Source of the DNA: UBA2943 sp946534895
GTDB taxonomy: Bacteria; Bacillota; Clostridia; Christensenellales; Aristaeellaceae
DNA: 64,000 bases
Assembly (NCBI GenBank): GCA_946534895.1
Contig: CAMNDE010000003.1
Location: forward strand, 29,072 to 93,071
Reading direction: 5' to 3'
Each line of letters opens with the position of its first letter. The first letter of the stretch is position 1. Position numbers and translations under genes: made by a program. The notes beneath the pieces were generated by a model, which was not told the origin of the DNA, ran no database searches, and saw only the letters and a list, made by a program, of their open reading frames with translations. Shown piece by piece: positions 41,217 through 50,594 of the stretch.

Positions 41217-41876
41217 ATGGATCGGAAGGCGGGAACTTCGCTGGCACTGGGCATAGGCCTGAGCCTTGCCGGACAGGTGCTTTCGCGTGTGCTGGACCGG
41301 GCGGGCCTGGGGATCCTGGCCTACTTGGTGCTGGGAATTTCCGGGCTTGTCCTGCTGCATACATGGCATGCAATTCCCCGGCGCAGGGATATAGGCCTGC
41401 TTTTCCGGGGCATGGGTCTGGCCCTGGCCTGTATCGGCGCGGTGCTGGGCATATGCCTGCTTTTCTCCGGACGGATACAGCCGGGCCCGGGCATTTCCTG
41501 GCTCTGGTTCCCGGCCGTCTGTCTCGGCGCCCTGTGGGAGGAAAGCGTGCACCGGGGTCTGATTCTGCCGGCACTGCGCGTACTGGGCAGGTGGCCGGCG
41601 ATATTTCTTGGCGCGGCGTGGTTTGCCATATGCCACGGGAGCGGCATGAGTGTCACGCATATGCTGTGCGGCACTTTGCTCGGCCTGTGCACGACAGATA
41701 CGGACAGCGTATGGACGGGCATCGGGTTTCACGCGCTCTGGAACATGCTGGGCCTTGTGCTTGGCAGAGTATATGTGCTGCACGGCCCGGCGGAGCAGGC
41801 GGAATGGGCGGTGCTTCTGTGCGCCTGCATTGTCATGGCGCTGCGCCTGAAGAGAAAGGAAGATGAACATGTCTGA
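41217..41876 (+). CDS. CPBP-family intramembrane metalloprotease
   Basis: The 219-residue membrane protein has the three CPBP (CAAX protease/bacteriocin-immunity) motifs: EESVHRG near residue 107, FAICHG near residue 138 and FHALWNMLG near residue 176, within about seven hydrophobic helices. Members cleave substrates in the membrane or give bacteriocin self-immunity; the partner is unknown here. Start 41217 follows AGGAGG. Its stop overlaps the GH2 start by 8 bases, so it leads an operon CPBP-GH2-MATE-Nudix. Confidence 0.88.
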   Translation: MDRKAGTSLALGIGLSLAGQVLSRVLDRAGLGILAYLVLGISGLVLLHTWHAIPRRRDIGLLFRGMGLALACIGAVLGICLLFSGRIQPGPGISWLWFPAVCLGALWEESVHRGLILPALRVLGRWPAIFLGAAWFAICHGSGMSVTHMLCGTLLGLCTTDTDSVWTGIGFHALWNMLGLVLGRVYVLHGPAEQAEWAVLLCACIVMALRLKRKEDEHV

Positions 41877-44403
41877 AATCAGCCTCCAGGGCATCTGGGA
41901 ACTGAACATGGGCAGCGAGGACCTGCCGCACGTATTTCCTCTGAGCATCATGCTCCCGGGCACCACGTCCCGCGCGGGCCTCGGGCCAAAGGCGCAGACG
42001 CGGGAAAGCGGACGCCTCACGGACCTGCATCCCTTTGAGGGCCGGTGCTGGTACCGGAAAATGCTGGACTGGCCGGGCGGGGAGGCCGTGCTGGAAATGG
42101 AGCGCACCCGGCGCACCCGCATATGGCTGGACGGCCGGGAAATGGGCAGCGAGACCAGTCTGTGCACGCCGCATGTCTATCCCCTGGGCCATGTGGAAGC
42201 CGGGCGGCATGAGCTCGTGGTATGCGTGGAAAACACCGGCTATATGACCGGCGGGCATATGGTGTCGGGCGACACCCAGACCAACTGGAACGGGATCCTG
42301 GGCCGCATATGCCTTCGGAGCCCGGGACCGGAATATGTGCATATATCCCCGAAAACCGGGAAAATGGACATGGCATGGCCGGGTAAGTGCCGGGCAAGGG
42401 TGCGCGTAGATGGCGGGAAGTGGCAGGAGCTTGAGAGCGAAAACGGCCGGTTCCGTCTGGAGCTCGGAGAGCTCGAGCCCTGGGATGAGGACAGCCCGGT
42501 CATGCATGAACTGGAAGCCGAGGCTGGCGATGTCAGAATATGCCACAGGTTCGGCCTGCGCAGAGTCACGCATCACGGCCGGGAACTGCGGATCAACGGA
42601 AAAATCCTGTATCTGCGCGGCCGGCATGACGGCATGGTCTTTCCGAATACGGGATACGCGCCCATGGACGTCAATTCCTGGCGCCGGCACCTTCAGTGCG
42701 CCAGGGATTACGGGCTCAATCATGTGCGGTTCCACACCTGCTGTCCGCCGGAAGCGGCGTTTGATGCCGCGGATGAACTGGGCATGTACCTGGAACCGGA
42801 GCTCCCCTTCTGGGGCAGTGCGGAAAAGGGCGATGTCCAGGACTGGCTGACCCGGGAAGGCCTGCGGATCCTGGACAGGTACGCGCATCATCCGTCCTTT
42901 GTCCTGTTCTCCCTGGGCAATGAGCTCTGGGGGGACGAAATGTGCCTGCGCGAAAAGCTGCGCATGTTCCGGGAAAAAGAACCGGGCATTCTGTATACCG
43001 CGGGCTCGAACAATTATCAGTTTGTGCCGAGGATCGAGCCGGAGGAGGACGTGTTTGTCGGCGTGCGCCTTCAGAAGCACCGCCTGATCCGCGGCAGCTA
43101 TGCCATGTGCGACGCGCCGCTGGGCATTGTCCAGACCACGGAGCCGGAAAGCCTGAGCAGCTATGACACGGCAGTGCTCTGTCCGGAGACGGAAGGCGAA
43201 AATGCCGGTAACATACAGGTGCAGGTGGGCACCGGCGTGAAGGAAGTGCAGGCAGATACGGGAGACGCGCTGGTGCCGCAGGTCCCGGTGATTTCCCATG
43301 AGGTGGGCCAGTACAGCTTTTATCCGGACTTCCGGGAGTTCGGGAAGTATACGGGAAACCTCCGGGCGTATAACCTGGAAATCTTCCGGGAGCGCCTGGA
43401 AAAGGCAGGCCTGTATAATGATCATGAGCGCTACTTTGACGCCGCCGGGCATCTGGCGCTGGAATGCTACCGCCGGGAGATCGAGACCCTGCTCCGGACC
43501 CGGGAGATGAGCGGGTTCCAGATGCTGGACCTGCAGGATTTCCCCGGCCAGGGCACCGCGCTGGTGGGCATGCTCAACGCGTTCATGGAAAGCAAGGGCC
43601 TGATAAGCCCGGAAGAATTCCGCATGTTCTGCTCGGACCCGGTCATACTGGCAGGCCTGGAGCGCTTCTGGTTCCTGCCCGGAAAATTTCGCGTACAGGT
43701 TCAGGCCTCGGACCTGAGAAACAGGGCCGGGGAGCGCGTGAAACTGGAACTGAGACGGGACGGACAGGTACTGGACAGAGCGGAGAGCCGCCTGGAAAAG
43801 GGCGGCGGACGCCTGCGGTCAGGCACGGAAGCTGTGCTCCATGCGCCGGATACGGACCGGCCCATAAAGTGCACGCTGGATCTGTGCACGGATACGGGCG
43901 TGAAAAATTCCTACCCGGTGTGGATCTTTCCGGAAAACCGGGATGTATGTATCACGCCGCAGGGCGTGGATATTCCGGGAAAATGCCTGCGCTTCGGCAG
44001 AGACCTGCTTGTCACGGACGCCGCGGATAAGCCCGGGGCCACTTATGCCAGTGATTTCTGGAACTATACCATGTTCGCGGGCATATCCCGGAGCATGGGC
44101 AAACCGGAACCCGACGGCACGCTGGGCCTGTGCATCCGTGAGCATCCGCTGCTTGCAGGCTTCCCCTGCGAAGGCTGGACCACGCCGCCCTGGCATCCGC
44201 TTCTGAAGATCGCGCATCTGGATGAGATCAGCTGTCCGGGCGTGGTGGAAATGATCGACAACTGGGAGCGATGCAGAAGATGGGGACTGCTCTATGAAAC
44301 GGAACAGGGCTGGGCCTGTACCTTCCGTTTCTGGGAAGCGCCAGAGCATCCCGTGGTCCGCGCTTTTGCCCGGTCACTGACGGAAGCGCTGGGCCGCGCC
44401 TGA
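41869..44403 (+). CDS. GH2-family glycoside hydrolase
   Basis: The 844-residue protein has the GH2 plan: a jelly-roll sugar-binding domain (residues 1-150, LQGIWELNMG and WYRKMLDWPGGE), an Ig-like domain, and a TIM barrel with acid/base Glu352 in FSLGNELWGD and probable nucleophile Glu478 in ISHEVGQYS. The region between them is longer than usual, with LNHVRFHTCCPPEAAFDAADELGMY marking the barrel entrance. It lacks a signal peptide. GH2 covers beta-galactosidases, mannosidases, glucuronidases and others; the exact sugar is not decidable by eye. Start at 41869 gives AAGGA an 8-base spacing. Confidence 0.88.
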   Translation: MSEISLQGIWELNMGSEDLPHVFPLSIMLPGTTSRAGLGPKAQTRESGRLTDLHPFEGRCWYRKMLDWPGGEAVLEMERTRRTRIWLDGREMGSETSLCTPHVYPLGHVEAGRHELVVCVENTGYMTGGHMVSGDTQTNWNGILGRICLRSPGPEYVHISPKTGKMDMAWPGKCRARVRVDGGKWQELESENGRFRLELGELEPWDEDSPVMHELEAEAGDVRICHRFGLRRVTHHGRELRINGKILYLRGRHDGMVFPNTGYAPMDVNSWRRHLQCARDYGLNHVRFHTCCPPEAAFDAADELGMYLEPELPFWGSAEKGDVQDWLTREGLRILDRYAHHPSFVLFSLGNELWGDEMCLREKLRMFREKEPGILYTAGSNNYQFVPRIEPEEDVFVGVRLQKHRLIRGSYAMCDAPLGIVQTTEPESLSSYDTAVLCPETEGENAGNIQVQVGTGVKEVQADTGDALVPQVPVISHEVGQYSFYPDFREFGKYTGNLRAYNLEIFRERLEKAGLYNDHERYFDAAGHLALECYRREIETLLRTREMSGFQMLDLQDFPGQGTALVGMLNAFMESKGLISPEEFRMFCSDPVILAGLERFWFLPGKFRVQVQASDLRNRAGERVKLELRRDGQVLDRAESRLEKGGGRLRSGTEAVLHAPDTDRPIKCTLDLCTDTGVKNSYPVWIFPENRDVCITPQGVDIPGKCLRFGRDLLVTDAADKPGATYASDFWNYTMFAGISRSMGKPEPDGTLGLCIREHPLLAGFPCEGWTTPPWHPLLKIAHLDEISCPGVVEMIDNWERCRRWGLLYETEQGWACTFRFWEAPEHPVVRAFARSLTEALGRA

Positions 44404-44421
44404 CATAAAGGAGGAAACACA

Positions 44422-45777
44422 TTGGCACGCAAAGAACTGATTTCAGACCTGACCACGGGCAGTGTGCCCCGCACTCTGATCCGGTTTTCCCTGCCCCTGT
44501 TCCTTTCCGGTCTTCTGCAGATGGTCTACAACATGGTGGACATGGTGGTGGTGGGCCGGTTCGTGGGCACCCAGGGCCTTTCCGCAGTCTCCATCGGCGG
44601 CGAGGTCATGCAGCTCATCACATTCGTGGCCATGGGCCTGAGCAACGCCGGCCAGATCCTGCTCTCGCGCTATGTGGGTGAGCAGCGCCGGGACCGCATC
44701 GGTGAGATGGTGGCCACGCTGTTCACGCTGCTCATGGGCCTTGCCGTGTTCATCACGGTGGTGTTCCTCTTCGGCTATCGCGGCGTGCTCGCCTGGCTGA
44801 ACACGCCGGAGGAAATCTTTGAGTATACGCGCCAGTATGCCATTACCTGCGTCTGGGGCATTGTGTTCATCTACGGCTATAACCTGGTGTCCGCCATACT
44901 GCGCGGCATGGGCGACTCCCGGCATCCCTTCATGTTCATTGCACTGGCCTCTGTGATCAATGTGATCCTGGACGTGGTCCTGGTGGGCCTCGGCATGGGC
45001 CCGTTGGGTGCGGCCCTGGCCACGGTCATCGGTCAGGCGGTGGCCTTCCTGTTCGCCCTGGGCCTTCTGTACCGGAACCGTGAGGAGATCGGGTTCGACT
45101 TCCGTCCGTCCTCGTTCCGGCTGCACAGAACCGTGATCGGTCCGCTGCTGAAGCTGGGCATTCCCATGGTCATCCAGTCCGCGGCCGTGAACTTTTCCAT
45201 GCTCTTTGTCAACAGCTATATCAATACCTACGGCACCGTGGCCGTGGCAGTCACCGGCGTGGCCCGGAAACTGGAGAGCATGATCGGCGTGGTCTCCCAG
45301 TCCATATCCAGCGCAGGCGGCGCCATGGTCTCCCAGGCACTGGGCGCGCGCAAGACGGAACGCGTGCCGCGGGTGGTGCTGCACGCGCTCTGGATCGTGG
45401 CGGTGCCGGCCACCGTGTTTGCGCTGGTCACCGCGGTGCGCCCGGACTGGCTTTTCGGCATGTTCTCCCAGGACCCGGCCGTGCTCGACATGGCACTGAC
45501 CTATATTCCCGTGGCCATGGTCCAGTATTTAGGTGCTACGCTGCGCCCCGCCAGCTTTGCGCTGATCAACGGTTCCGGAAATTCCCGGCTGAACCTGATG
45601 GTGGCGCTTCTGGACGGCATACTCTGCCGCATCGGGCTTTCGCTGCTCCTGGGTGTGACACTGGGCATGGGCATCCGCGGGTTCTGGTACGGCAACGCCC
45701 TGTCCGGTCTGGTGCCGTTCCTCATCGGCGGCGGATATCTGCTGTCCGGCCGCTGGAAGCATGTGGAGAGGGGATAA
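44422..45777 (+). CDS. MATE-family exporter
   Basis: The 451-residue membrane protein matches MATE transporters: FSLPLFLSGLLQMVYNMVDM then VVVGRFVG in the first repeat and LLKLGIPMVIQSAAVNFSML opening the second repeat near residue 240. The start is a TTG, with AAAGGAGG 8 bases upstream, and no ATG fits in frame nearby. It exports organic cations or related compounds. The gene lies 18 bases after the GH2 gene and 3 bases before a Nudix gene, in one operon. Confidence 0.93.
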   Translation: MARKELISDLTTGSVPRTLIRFSLPLFLSGLLQMVYNMVDMVVVGRFVGTQGLSAVSIGGEVMQLITFVAMGLSNAGQILLSRYVGEQRRDRIGEMVATLFTLLMGLAVFITVVFLFGYRGVLAWLNTPEEIFEYTRQYAITCVWGIVFIYGYNLVSAILRGMGDSRHPFMFIALASVINVILDVVLVGLGMGPLGAALATVIGQAVAFLFALGLLYRNREEIGFDFRPSSFRLHRTVIGPLLKLGIPMVIQSAAVNFSMLFVNSYINTYGTVAVAVTGVARKLESMIGVVSQSISSAGGAMVSQALGARKTERVPRVVLHALWIVAVPATVFALVTAVRPDWLFGMFSQDPAVLDMALTYIPVAMVQYLGATLRPASFALINGSGNSRLNLMVALLDGILCRIGLSLLLGVTLGMGIRGFWYGNALSGLVPFLIGGGYLLSGRWKHVERG

Positions 45778-45780
45778 GCC

Positions 45781-46338
45781 ATGCTCAGAGATGTGATCGA
45801 ATCCTATGTGCCCTTTTGTGAACAGGAAGAGGTGGACCGGCGTGAAATACTCCGGCTCATGGACACGGGCATGGACCTGATGCACCGGGATTTCCCGGCG
45901 CACTTCAGCGCCAGTGCCTGGGTGGTGAGCCCGGACCGGGAGCATATCCTCATGGTCCATCACCGGATCTATCATGCCTGGTCCTGGCTGGGCGGACACG
46001 CGGACGGCGAGGAAGATCTGCTCTCGGTGGCGGTGCGTGAAGTGCAGGAGGAATGCGGGGCCAGCCGGGTGCGGGTGGCTTCCCCGAAAATCCTTTCCCT
46101 GGAAATCCTCCCGGTGCAGGGGCATGTGAAGCGCGGCGTATGGGTCAGCTCGCATCAGCACCTGAACCTTACCTACCTGCTGGAAGTCTCCCGGGATGAG
46201 CAGGTGCACGCGCGGGAGGAAGAGAACACGGCGGTGCGCTGGTTTACGCTTTCCGAGGCGGAAACCGTGCCGGAGGAAGCCTGGATGTGCGAACAGGTGT
46301 ATGCCAAGCTCAACAGACGGCTGCGCAGCTTTCCGTGA
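45781..46338 (+). CDS. Nudix hydrolase
   Basis: The 185-residue protein carries a perfect Nudix box GHADGEEDLLSVAVREVQEECG (GX5EX7REUXEEXG) at about residues 74-95. An N-terminal segment of about 45 residues precedes the Nudix fold. The substrate, a nucleoside diphosphate derivative, cannot be assigned. It is the last gene of the CPBP-GH2-MATE operon, starting 3 bases after the MATE stop. Confidence 0.92.
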   Translation: MLRDVIESYVPFCEQEEVDRREILRLMDTGMDLMHRDFPAHFSASAWVVSPDREHILMVHHRIYHAWSWLGGHADGEEDLLSVAVREVQEECGASRVRVASPKILSLEILPVQGHVKRGVWVSSHQHLNLTYLLEVSRDEQVHAREEENTAVRWFTLSEAETVPEEAWMCEQVYAKLNRRLRSFP

Positions 46339-46502
46339 ACCCGAAGGTCCGGGAGGGACCGGGGAGCACAAAATGATGATAGAATAAACAATAAATGAAC
46401 AGCTCGTGAGCGGCACGCACGAGGCCGTGCATGCTCAGAAGCCTTGAAATATAAGGGAATTTGCCTTCTTCTCACTGCGTGCGGACATGTTTGGATGCGG
46501 CC

Positions 46503-46531
46503 TTGACGAAACTGACATGAAGTGCTAACAT
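46503..46531 (+). promoter_or_regulatory. promoter of the sugar ABC operon
   Basis: TTGACG (46503-46508), 17-base spacer, TAACAT (46526-46531), about 50 bases before chvE. The rest of the 248-base gap (46339-46586) holds only a weak inverted repeat around 46405-46432 (GCACG/CGTGC) that might be an operator. Confidence 0.6.
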
Positions 46532-46586
46532 TTGGTCGGATTGTGGACAGATAGTCCATGAAAATTTAAGAGAGAGGTAAAGAGTT

Positions 46587-47630
46587 ATGAAGAAAGTTCT
46601 TTCCATCATTCTGTGCCTGCTTATGGTATGCCTCAGTGCCAGCGCACTGGCTGACGGTCAGAAGGTCGGCGTTTCCATGCCCACCAAGGACCTGCAGCGC
46701 TGGAACCAGGACGGCGACAACATGCAGAAGCTTCTCGAGGAAGCCGGCTACAGCGTGGACCTGCAGTTCGCTTCCAATGACGTGCAGCAGCAGCTCAACC
46801 AGGTTACCAACATGATCAACAATGGCTGCGAAGTGCTCGTCATTGCCGCCATCGAAGGCTCCTCCCTGGGCTCCGCTCTGGACCTGGCCAAGGAAAAGGG
46901 CATCCCGGTCATCGCTTATGACCGTCTGCTCATGGAATCCGATGCTGTTTCCTACTATGCCACCTTCGACAACTACAAGGTCGGCACTGTTCAGGGCACC
47001 TACATCAAGGAAAAGCTGGACCTGGACAATGCTGAAGGCCCCTTCAACCTGGAAATCACCGCCGGCGATCCTGGCGACAACAACGCTCTGTACTTCTATC
47101 AGGGTGCCATCGACGTCCTGAAGCCCTATATCGACGCCGGCAAGCTGGTTGTGAAGTCCGGCCAGATTGAGTTCACCGACGTTGCCACCCCCACCTGGAA
47201 GACCGAAGTTGCCCAGAACCGTGCCACCACCGTGCTGGCCAACTATGCTGACGGCTCCAACATCGACGCATGGCTGTGCTCCAATGACTCCACCGCTCTG
47301 GGCGTTACCAACGCTCTGGAAGACGGATATGACGGAGAATGGCCCATCATCACCGGTCAGGACTGCGACAAGTCCAACGTCAAGAACATGATCGCCGGCA
47401 AGCAGAGCATGTCCGTGTTCAAGGACACCCGTACTCTGGCTGCTCAGGTCGTGAAGATGGTCGGCCAGATCCTGTCGGGCGAGACCGTTGACGTGAACGA
47501 CACCGAGACCTACAACAACGGCAAGATCACCGTTCCTTCCTTCCTGTGCGAACCCGTGTTTGCCGATGTCAACAACTATGAAGAGCTGCTGATCGAATCC
47601 GGTTACTACACGCTGGAAGACATTCAGTAA
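46587..47630 (+). CDS. chvE: sugar ABC transporter substrate-binding protein (ChvE-like)
   Basis: The 347-residue protein has a signal peptide (about 1-22, ending ASALA) and a periplasmic-binding-protein fold like ChvE/multiple-monosaccharide-binding proteins: VGVSMPTKDLQRWNQDG, IAYDRLL with the sugar-contacting Asp and Arg, AWLCSNDSTALGV, and the ITGQDCD strand. It captures aldoses outside the membrane. No standard lipobox Cys is seen at the signal end, unusual for a Gram-positive binding protein. Codon use differs from its neighbours, with many GCT and GTT codons, suggesting high expression. A hairpin after it probably lowers downstream expression. Confidence 0.93.
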   Translation: MKKVLSIILCLLMVCLSASALADGQKVGVSMPTKDLQRWNQDGDNMQKLLEEAGYSVDLQFASNDVQQQLNQVTNMINNGCEVLVIAAIEGSSLGSALDLAKEKGIPVIAYDRLLMESDAVSYYATFDNYKVGTVQGTYIKEKLDLDNAEGPFNLEITAGDPGDNNALYFYQGAIDVLKPYIDAGKLVVKSGQIEFTDVATPTWKTEVAQNRATTVLANYADGSNIDAWLCSNDSTALGVTNALEDGYDGEWPIITGQDCDKSNVKNMIAGKQSMSVFKDTRTLAAQVVKMVGQILSGETVDVNDTETYNNGKITVPSFLCEPVFADVNNYEELLIESGYYTLEDIQ

Positions 47631-47650
47631 TGTTTCTGCGAACCTGAGAT

Positions 47651-47690
47651 CGATGCAGGCGGGCTATGTCCGCCTGCATCGTTTCTGATT
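47651..47690 (+). terminator. partial terminator/attenuator between chvE and the ATPase gene
   Basis: A perfect 12-bp stem (47651-47662 with 47670-47681) followed by TTTCTGATTT. Inside an operon, such a hairpin usually lets some transcription through so that the binding protein is made in excess. Confidence 0.85.
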
Positions 47691-47739
47691 TAGGTAATCC
47701 CAATTTTCCATAATGTATGGAAAGGCTGGAGGAAAACTT

Positions 47740-49284
47740 ATGGCCAAAATCCTGCTGGAAATGAAAAATATCACGAAAACCTTCCCGGGCGTGAAAGCAC
47801 TGGATAACGTGAATCTTCAGGTGGAGGAAGGGGAGATTCATGCACTGGTGGGCGAGAACGGCGCAGGCAAGTCCACCCTGATGAATGTGCTGAGCGGCAT
47901 TTACCCTTATGGAACCTATGAAGGTGACATCATTTACAACGGGCAGGTATGCAGATTTTCCAACATCAAGGATTCGGAAAAGCTGGGCATTGTCATCATT
48001 CACCAGGAACTGGCGCTGGTCCCGGAAATGACCATCGGCGAGAACATGTATCTGGGCAATGAATGCGGACACAAGTTTGCCATCAACTGGAACAAAACCT
48101 ATTCCGAGGCTGACAAGTATCTGAAGATGGTCGGCCTGGAAGAGAGCAGCAAGACGCAGGTGAAGACCATCGGCACCGGCAAGCAGCAGCTGGTGGAAAT
48201 CGCCAAGGCGCTGGCCAAGAAGGCCAAACTGCTGATCCTGGATGAACCGACATCCTCCCTTAACGAAGAAGATTCCCGCGCACTTCTGGACCTGATGCTC
48301 AGCTTCAAGAAGCAGGGGATGACCATGATCATCATCACCCACAAGCTGAACGAGGTTTCCTATGTGGCGGATAAGATAACCGTGATCCGTGACGGGACCA
48401 CCATTGAAACCATTGACAATCACGGCGCGGAGCCTGTAAGCGAAGAGCGCATCATCAAGGGCATGGTAGGCCGCGAGATCACAAACCGTTTCCCGAAGCG
48501 CGAGCAGGTCAGGATCGGTGATGTCCGGATGGAAGTGAATCACTGGACCGTGCATCATCCTCTGTACCCGGAGCGCAAGGTTGTGGACGACGTGTCCATG
48601 TATGTGCGCCAGGGTGAAGTGGTGGGCATCTACGGACTGATGGGCGCCGGACGCACAGAGCTGGCCATGAGCATATTCGGCCAGAGCTACGGCGTGCATT
48701 TCTCCGGTGAGCTCAAGCTTGACGGCAAGCCTGTGAAGATGCGCAGGAGTGAATCGGATGCCATTCGGCACAAGATCGCCTATGTGACGGAAGACCGCAA
48801 GGGCAACGGTCTGGTGCTGAGCCAGTCCATCCGGGTCAATACCTCCCTTGCCAACCTGAGCGCTGTCTCTTCCCACGCCGTCATTGACGCGGACAAGGAA
48901 TATGCCGTGGCCGGGGAATACCGCGACAAGCTGAAGATCAAAACGCCCTCGGTGGACCAGCTGGTGGGCAATCTGTCCGGCGGCAATCAGCAGAAGGTGC
49001 TGCTGGCCAAGTGGATGTTTGCCGAGCCCGACGTGCTGCTGCTGGATGAACCCACCCGCGGCATTGACGTAGGCGCGAAGTATGAGATCTACTGTATCAT
49101 CAATGATCTTGCGGCTGCGGGCAAAAGTGTTGTGCTGATTTCCTCTGAGCTGCCTGAGGTGCTCGGCATGAGCGACCGCATCTATATCATGAACGAAGCC
49201 AGGATCGTCGGCGAAATGAGGGCTGAGGAAGCCACCCAGGAGAACATTATGGCAGCCATCCTGCGGTCTGGAAGGGGTGTGTGA
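47740..49284 (+). CDS. gguA: sugar ABC transporter ATP-binding protein (GguA/MmsA-like)
   Basis: The 514-residue protein has two fused ABC domains. The first has Walker A GENGAGKST, a degenerate signature (IGTGKQQLVEIAKAL) and Walker B LLILDEPTSSL. The second has a degenerate P-loop (GLMGAGRTE), signature LSGGNQQKV and LLLDEPTRGID. This pattern is typical of sugar importers of the RbsA/MglA/GguA type. It energises the two permeases downstream. Start 47740 follows GGAGG; the next gene starts 2 bases after its stop. Confidence 0.95.
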   Translation: MAKILLEMKNITKTFPGVKALDNVNLQVEEGEIHALVGENGAGKSTLMNVLSGIYPYGTYEGDIIYNGQVCRFSNIKDSEKLGIVIIHQELALVPEMTIGENMYLGNECGHKFAINWNKTYSEADKYLKMVGLEESSKTQVKTIGTGKQQLVEIAKALAKKAKLLILDEPTSSLNEEDSRALLDLMLSFKKQGMTMIIITHKLNEVSYVADKITVIRDGTTIETIDNHGAEPVSEERIIKGMVGREITNRFPKREQVRIGDVRMEVNHWTVHHPLYPERKVVDDVSMYVRQGEVVGIYGLMGAGRTELAMSIFGQSYGVHFSGELKLDGKPVKMRRSESDAIRHKIAYVTEDRKGNGLVLSQSIRVNTSLANLSAVSSHAVIDADKEYAVAGEYRDKLKIKTPSVDQLVGNLSGGNQQKVLLAKWMFAEPDVLLLDEPTRGIDVGAKYEIYCIINDLAAAGKSVVLISSELPEVLGMSDRIYIMNEARIVGEMRAEEATQENIMAAILRSGRGV

Positions 49285-49286
49285 CC

Positions 49287-50573
49287 ATGAGTGAAAACCG
49301 GGCGGAAACCAGAAAAACCACGGCGGACCGCAGGCAGAGTGTGAGTGAGTTTTTCCAGAAATACACCATGACCATCGCTCTGGTGGTTGTGACCATTGCC
49401 TTTGCACTCTGGCCGGGCAAGCAGGGACAGATACTCCAGCCGTCCATGGTGTCCAGTCTGATTGCCGAGAACGCCTACGTATTTGTGCTGGCCACCGGCA
49501 TGCTTCTGTGCATTCTGACGGGCGGCAACATTGACCTGTCCGTCGGCTCCGTGGTCTGCTTCACGGCGGCTGTGGGCTGCACCATGATGGCATCCGGCGC
49601 AAACATGTGGCTGACCGTCCTGGCCATGCTGGCCATCGGCCTTGCCATCGGCGCGTTCCAGGGATTCTGGATTGCCAAGGTCCGGGTTCCGGCGTTTATT
49701 GCCACGCTGGCCGGCATGTATGCCTTCCGCGGATTTTCCAATGTGGTGCTCAACGGCTACCGTGTGGACATTTCCAATGAGCAGTTTCTCCGGCTCTTCG
49801 GCAACGGCAAGCAGAGCTTCATTGCCGATGTGATCCGTCAGCAGTTTCCCTCCCTGGACGGCGTGTTCACCAAGGAGAATGCCTTCCTTTCCCGGCTCAT
49901 CGGTGAGAACCTTGTGGCCAAGTTCAACGTGACCTGCATGTGCATCGGCGTTCTGGCCGCTGTCGTGTTCGTGGTGCTGAAGGTGCACAAGATTCTGTCC
50001 CAGAAAAAACTGGGCATCAGCCAGTCCGTTTCCAGCCAGGTGTTCTCCACTGTGATCATCACCGCCCTGATTCTGTGGGTCAGCTTCAAGCTGAGCTGCT
50101 ACCGCGGATTCCCCATGGTGCTGATCTGGATCGCCCTGGTGCTTGGCATCTATGCGTACATCACCACCCGGACGGCCATCGGCCGGCACCTGTATGCCGT
50201 GGGCGGCAACGAGAAAGCCACGGCGCTCAGCGGCGTAAAGACGCGCAATGTGTACTGGTTCGCCTATGCGAACATCGGTCTGCTGGCCGGTCTCGCGGGC
50301 ATTCTCACCGCCGGCCGGGCCAAGGGCATTGACCCCGTCTACGGCGAGGGCTATGAGATGGACGCCATTGCCTCCTGCTTTATCGGCGGCGCCTCGGCCT
50401 ACGGCGGCACCGGAAAGGTCTCCGGCATGATCATCGGCGCCATTCTCATGGGCGTTATCAACAAGGGCATGATCATTGTCGGCGTGGATGCCAACTACCA
50501 GAAAGTGGTCAAGGGCATTGTGCTGCTCATTGCCGTCATGTTCGATGTCATGTCCAAGAGACAGAAGAAATAA
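49287..50573 (+). CDS. gguB: sugar ABC transporter permease 1 (GguB/MmsB-like)
   Basis: The 428-residue membrane protein belongs to the branched-chain/ribose permease family: TGMLLCILTGGNIDLSVGSV near residue 73 and LPAFIATLAGMYAFRGF-like sequence near residue 135 are typical. About ten membrane segments. It carries an extra 60-70 residue central stretch (about 155-225) including FNVTCMCIGVLAAVVFVVLKVHK. The ATG is preceded by AAGGGG. It is homologous to the gene downstream and probably pairs with it. Confidence 0.93.
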   Translation: MSENRAETRKTTADRRQSVSEFFQKYTMTIALVVVTIAFALWPGKQGQILQPSMVSSLIAENAYVFVLATGMLLCILTGGNIDLSVGSVVCFTAAVGCTMMASGANMWLTVLAMLAIGLAIGAFQGFWIAKVRVPAFIATLAGMYAFRGFSNVVLNGYRVDISNEQFLRLFGNGKQSFIADVIRQQFPSLDGVFTKENAFLSRLIGENLVAKFNVTCMCIGVLAAVVFVVLKVHKILSQKKLGISQSVSSQVFSTVIITALILWVSFKLSCYRGFPMVLIWIALVLGIYAYITTRTAIGRHLYAVGGNEKATALSGVKTRNVYWFAYANIGLLAGLAGILTAGRAKGIDPVYGEGYEMDAIASCFIGGASAYGGTGKVSGMIIGAILMGVINKGMIIVGVDANYQKVVKGIVLLIAVMFDVMSKRQKK

Positions 50574-50594
50574 TTCAGGGAGGAGGATACTGTT

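Noticed and set aside
47951..48000. Sugar-operon operator within the ATPase gene
   Set aside because: No clear palindrome; the impression came from ordinary codon repetition.
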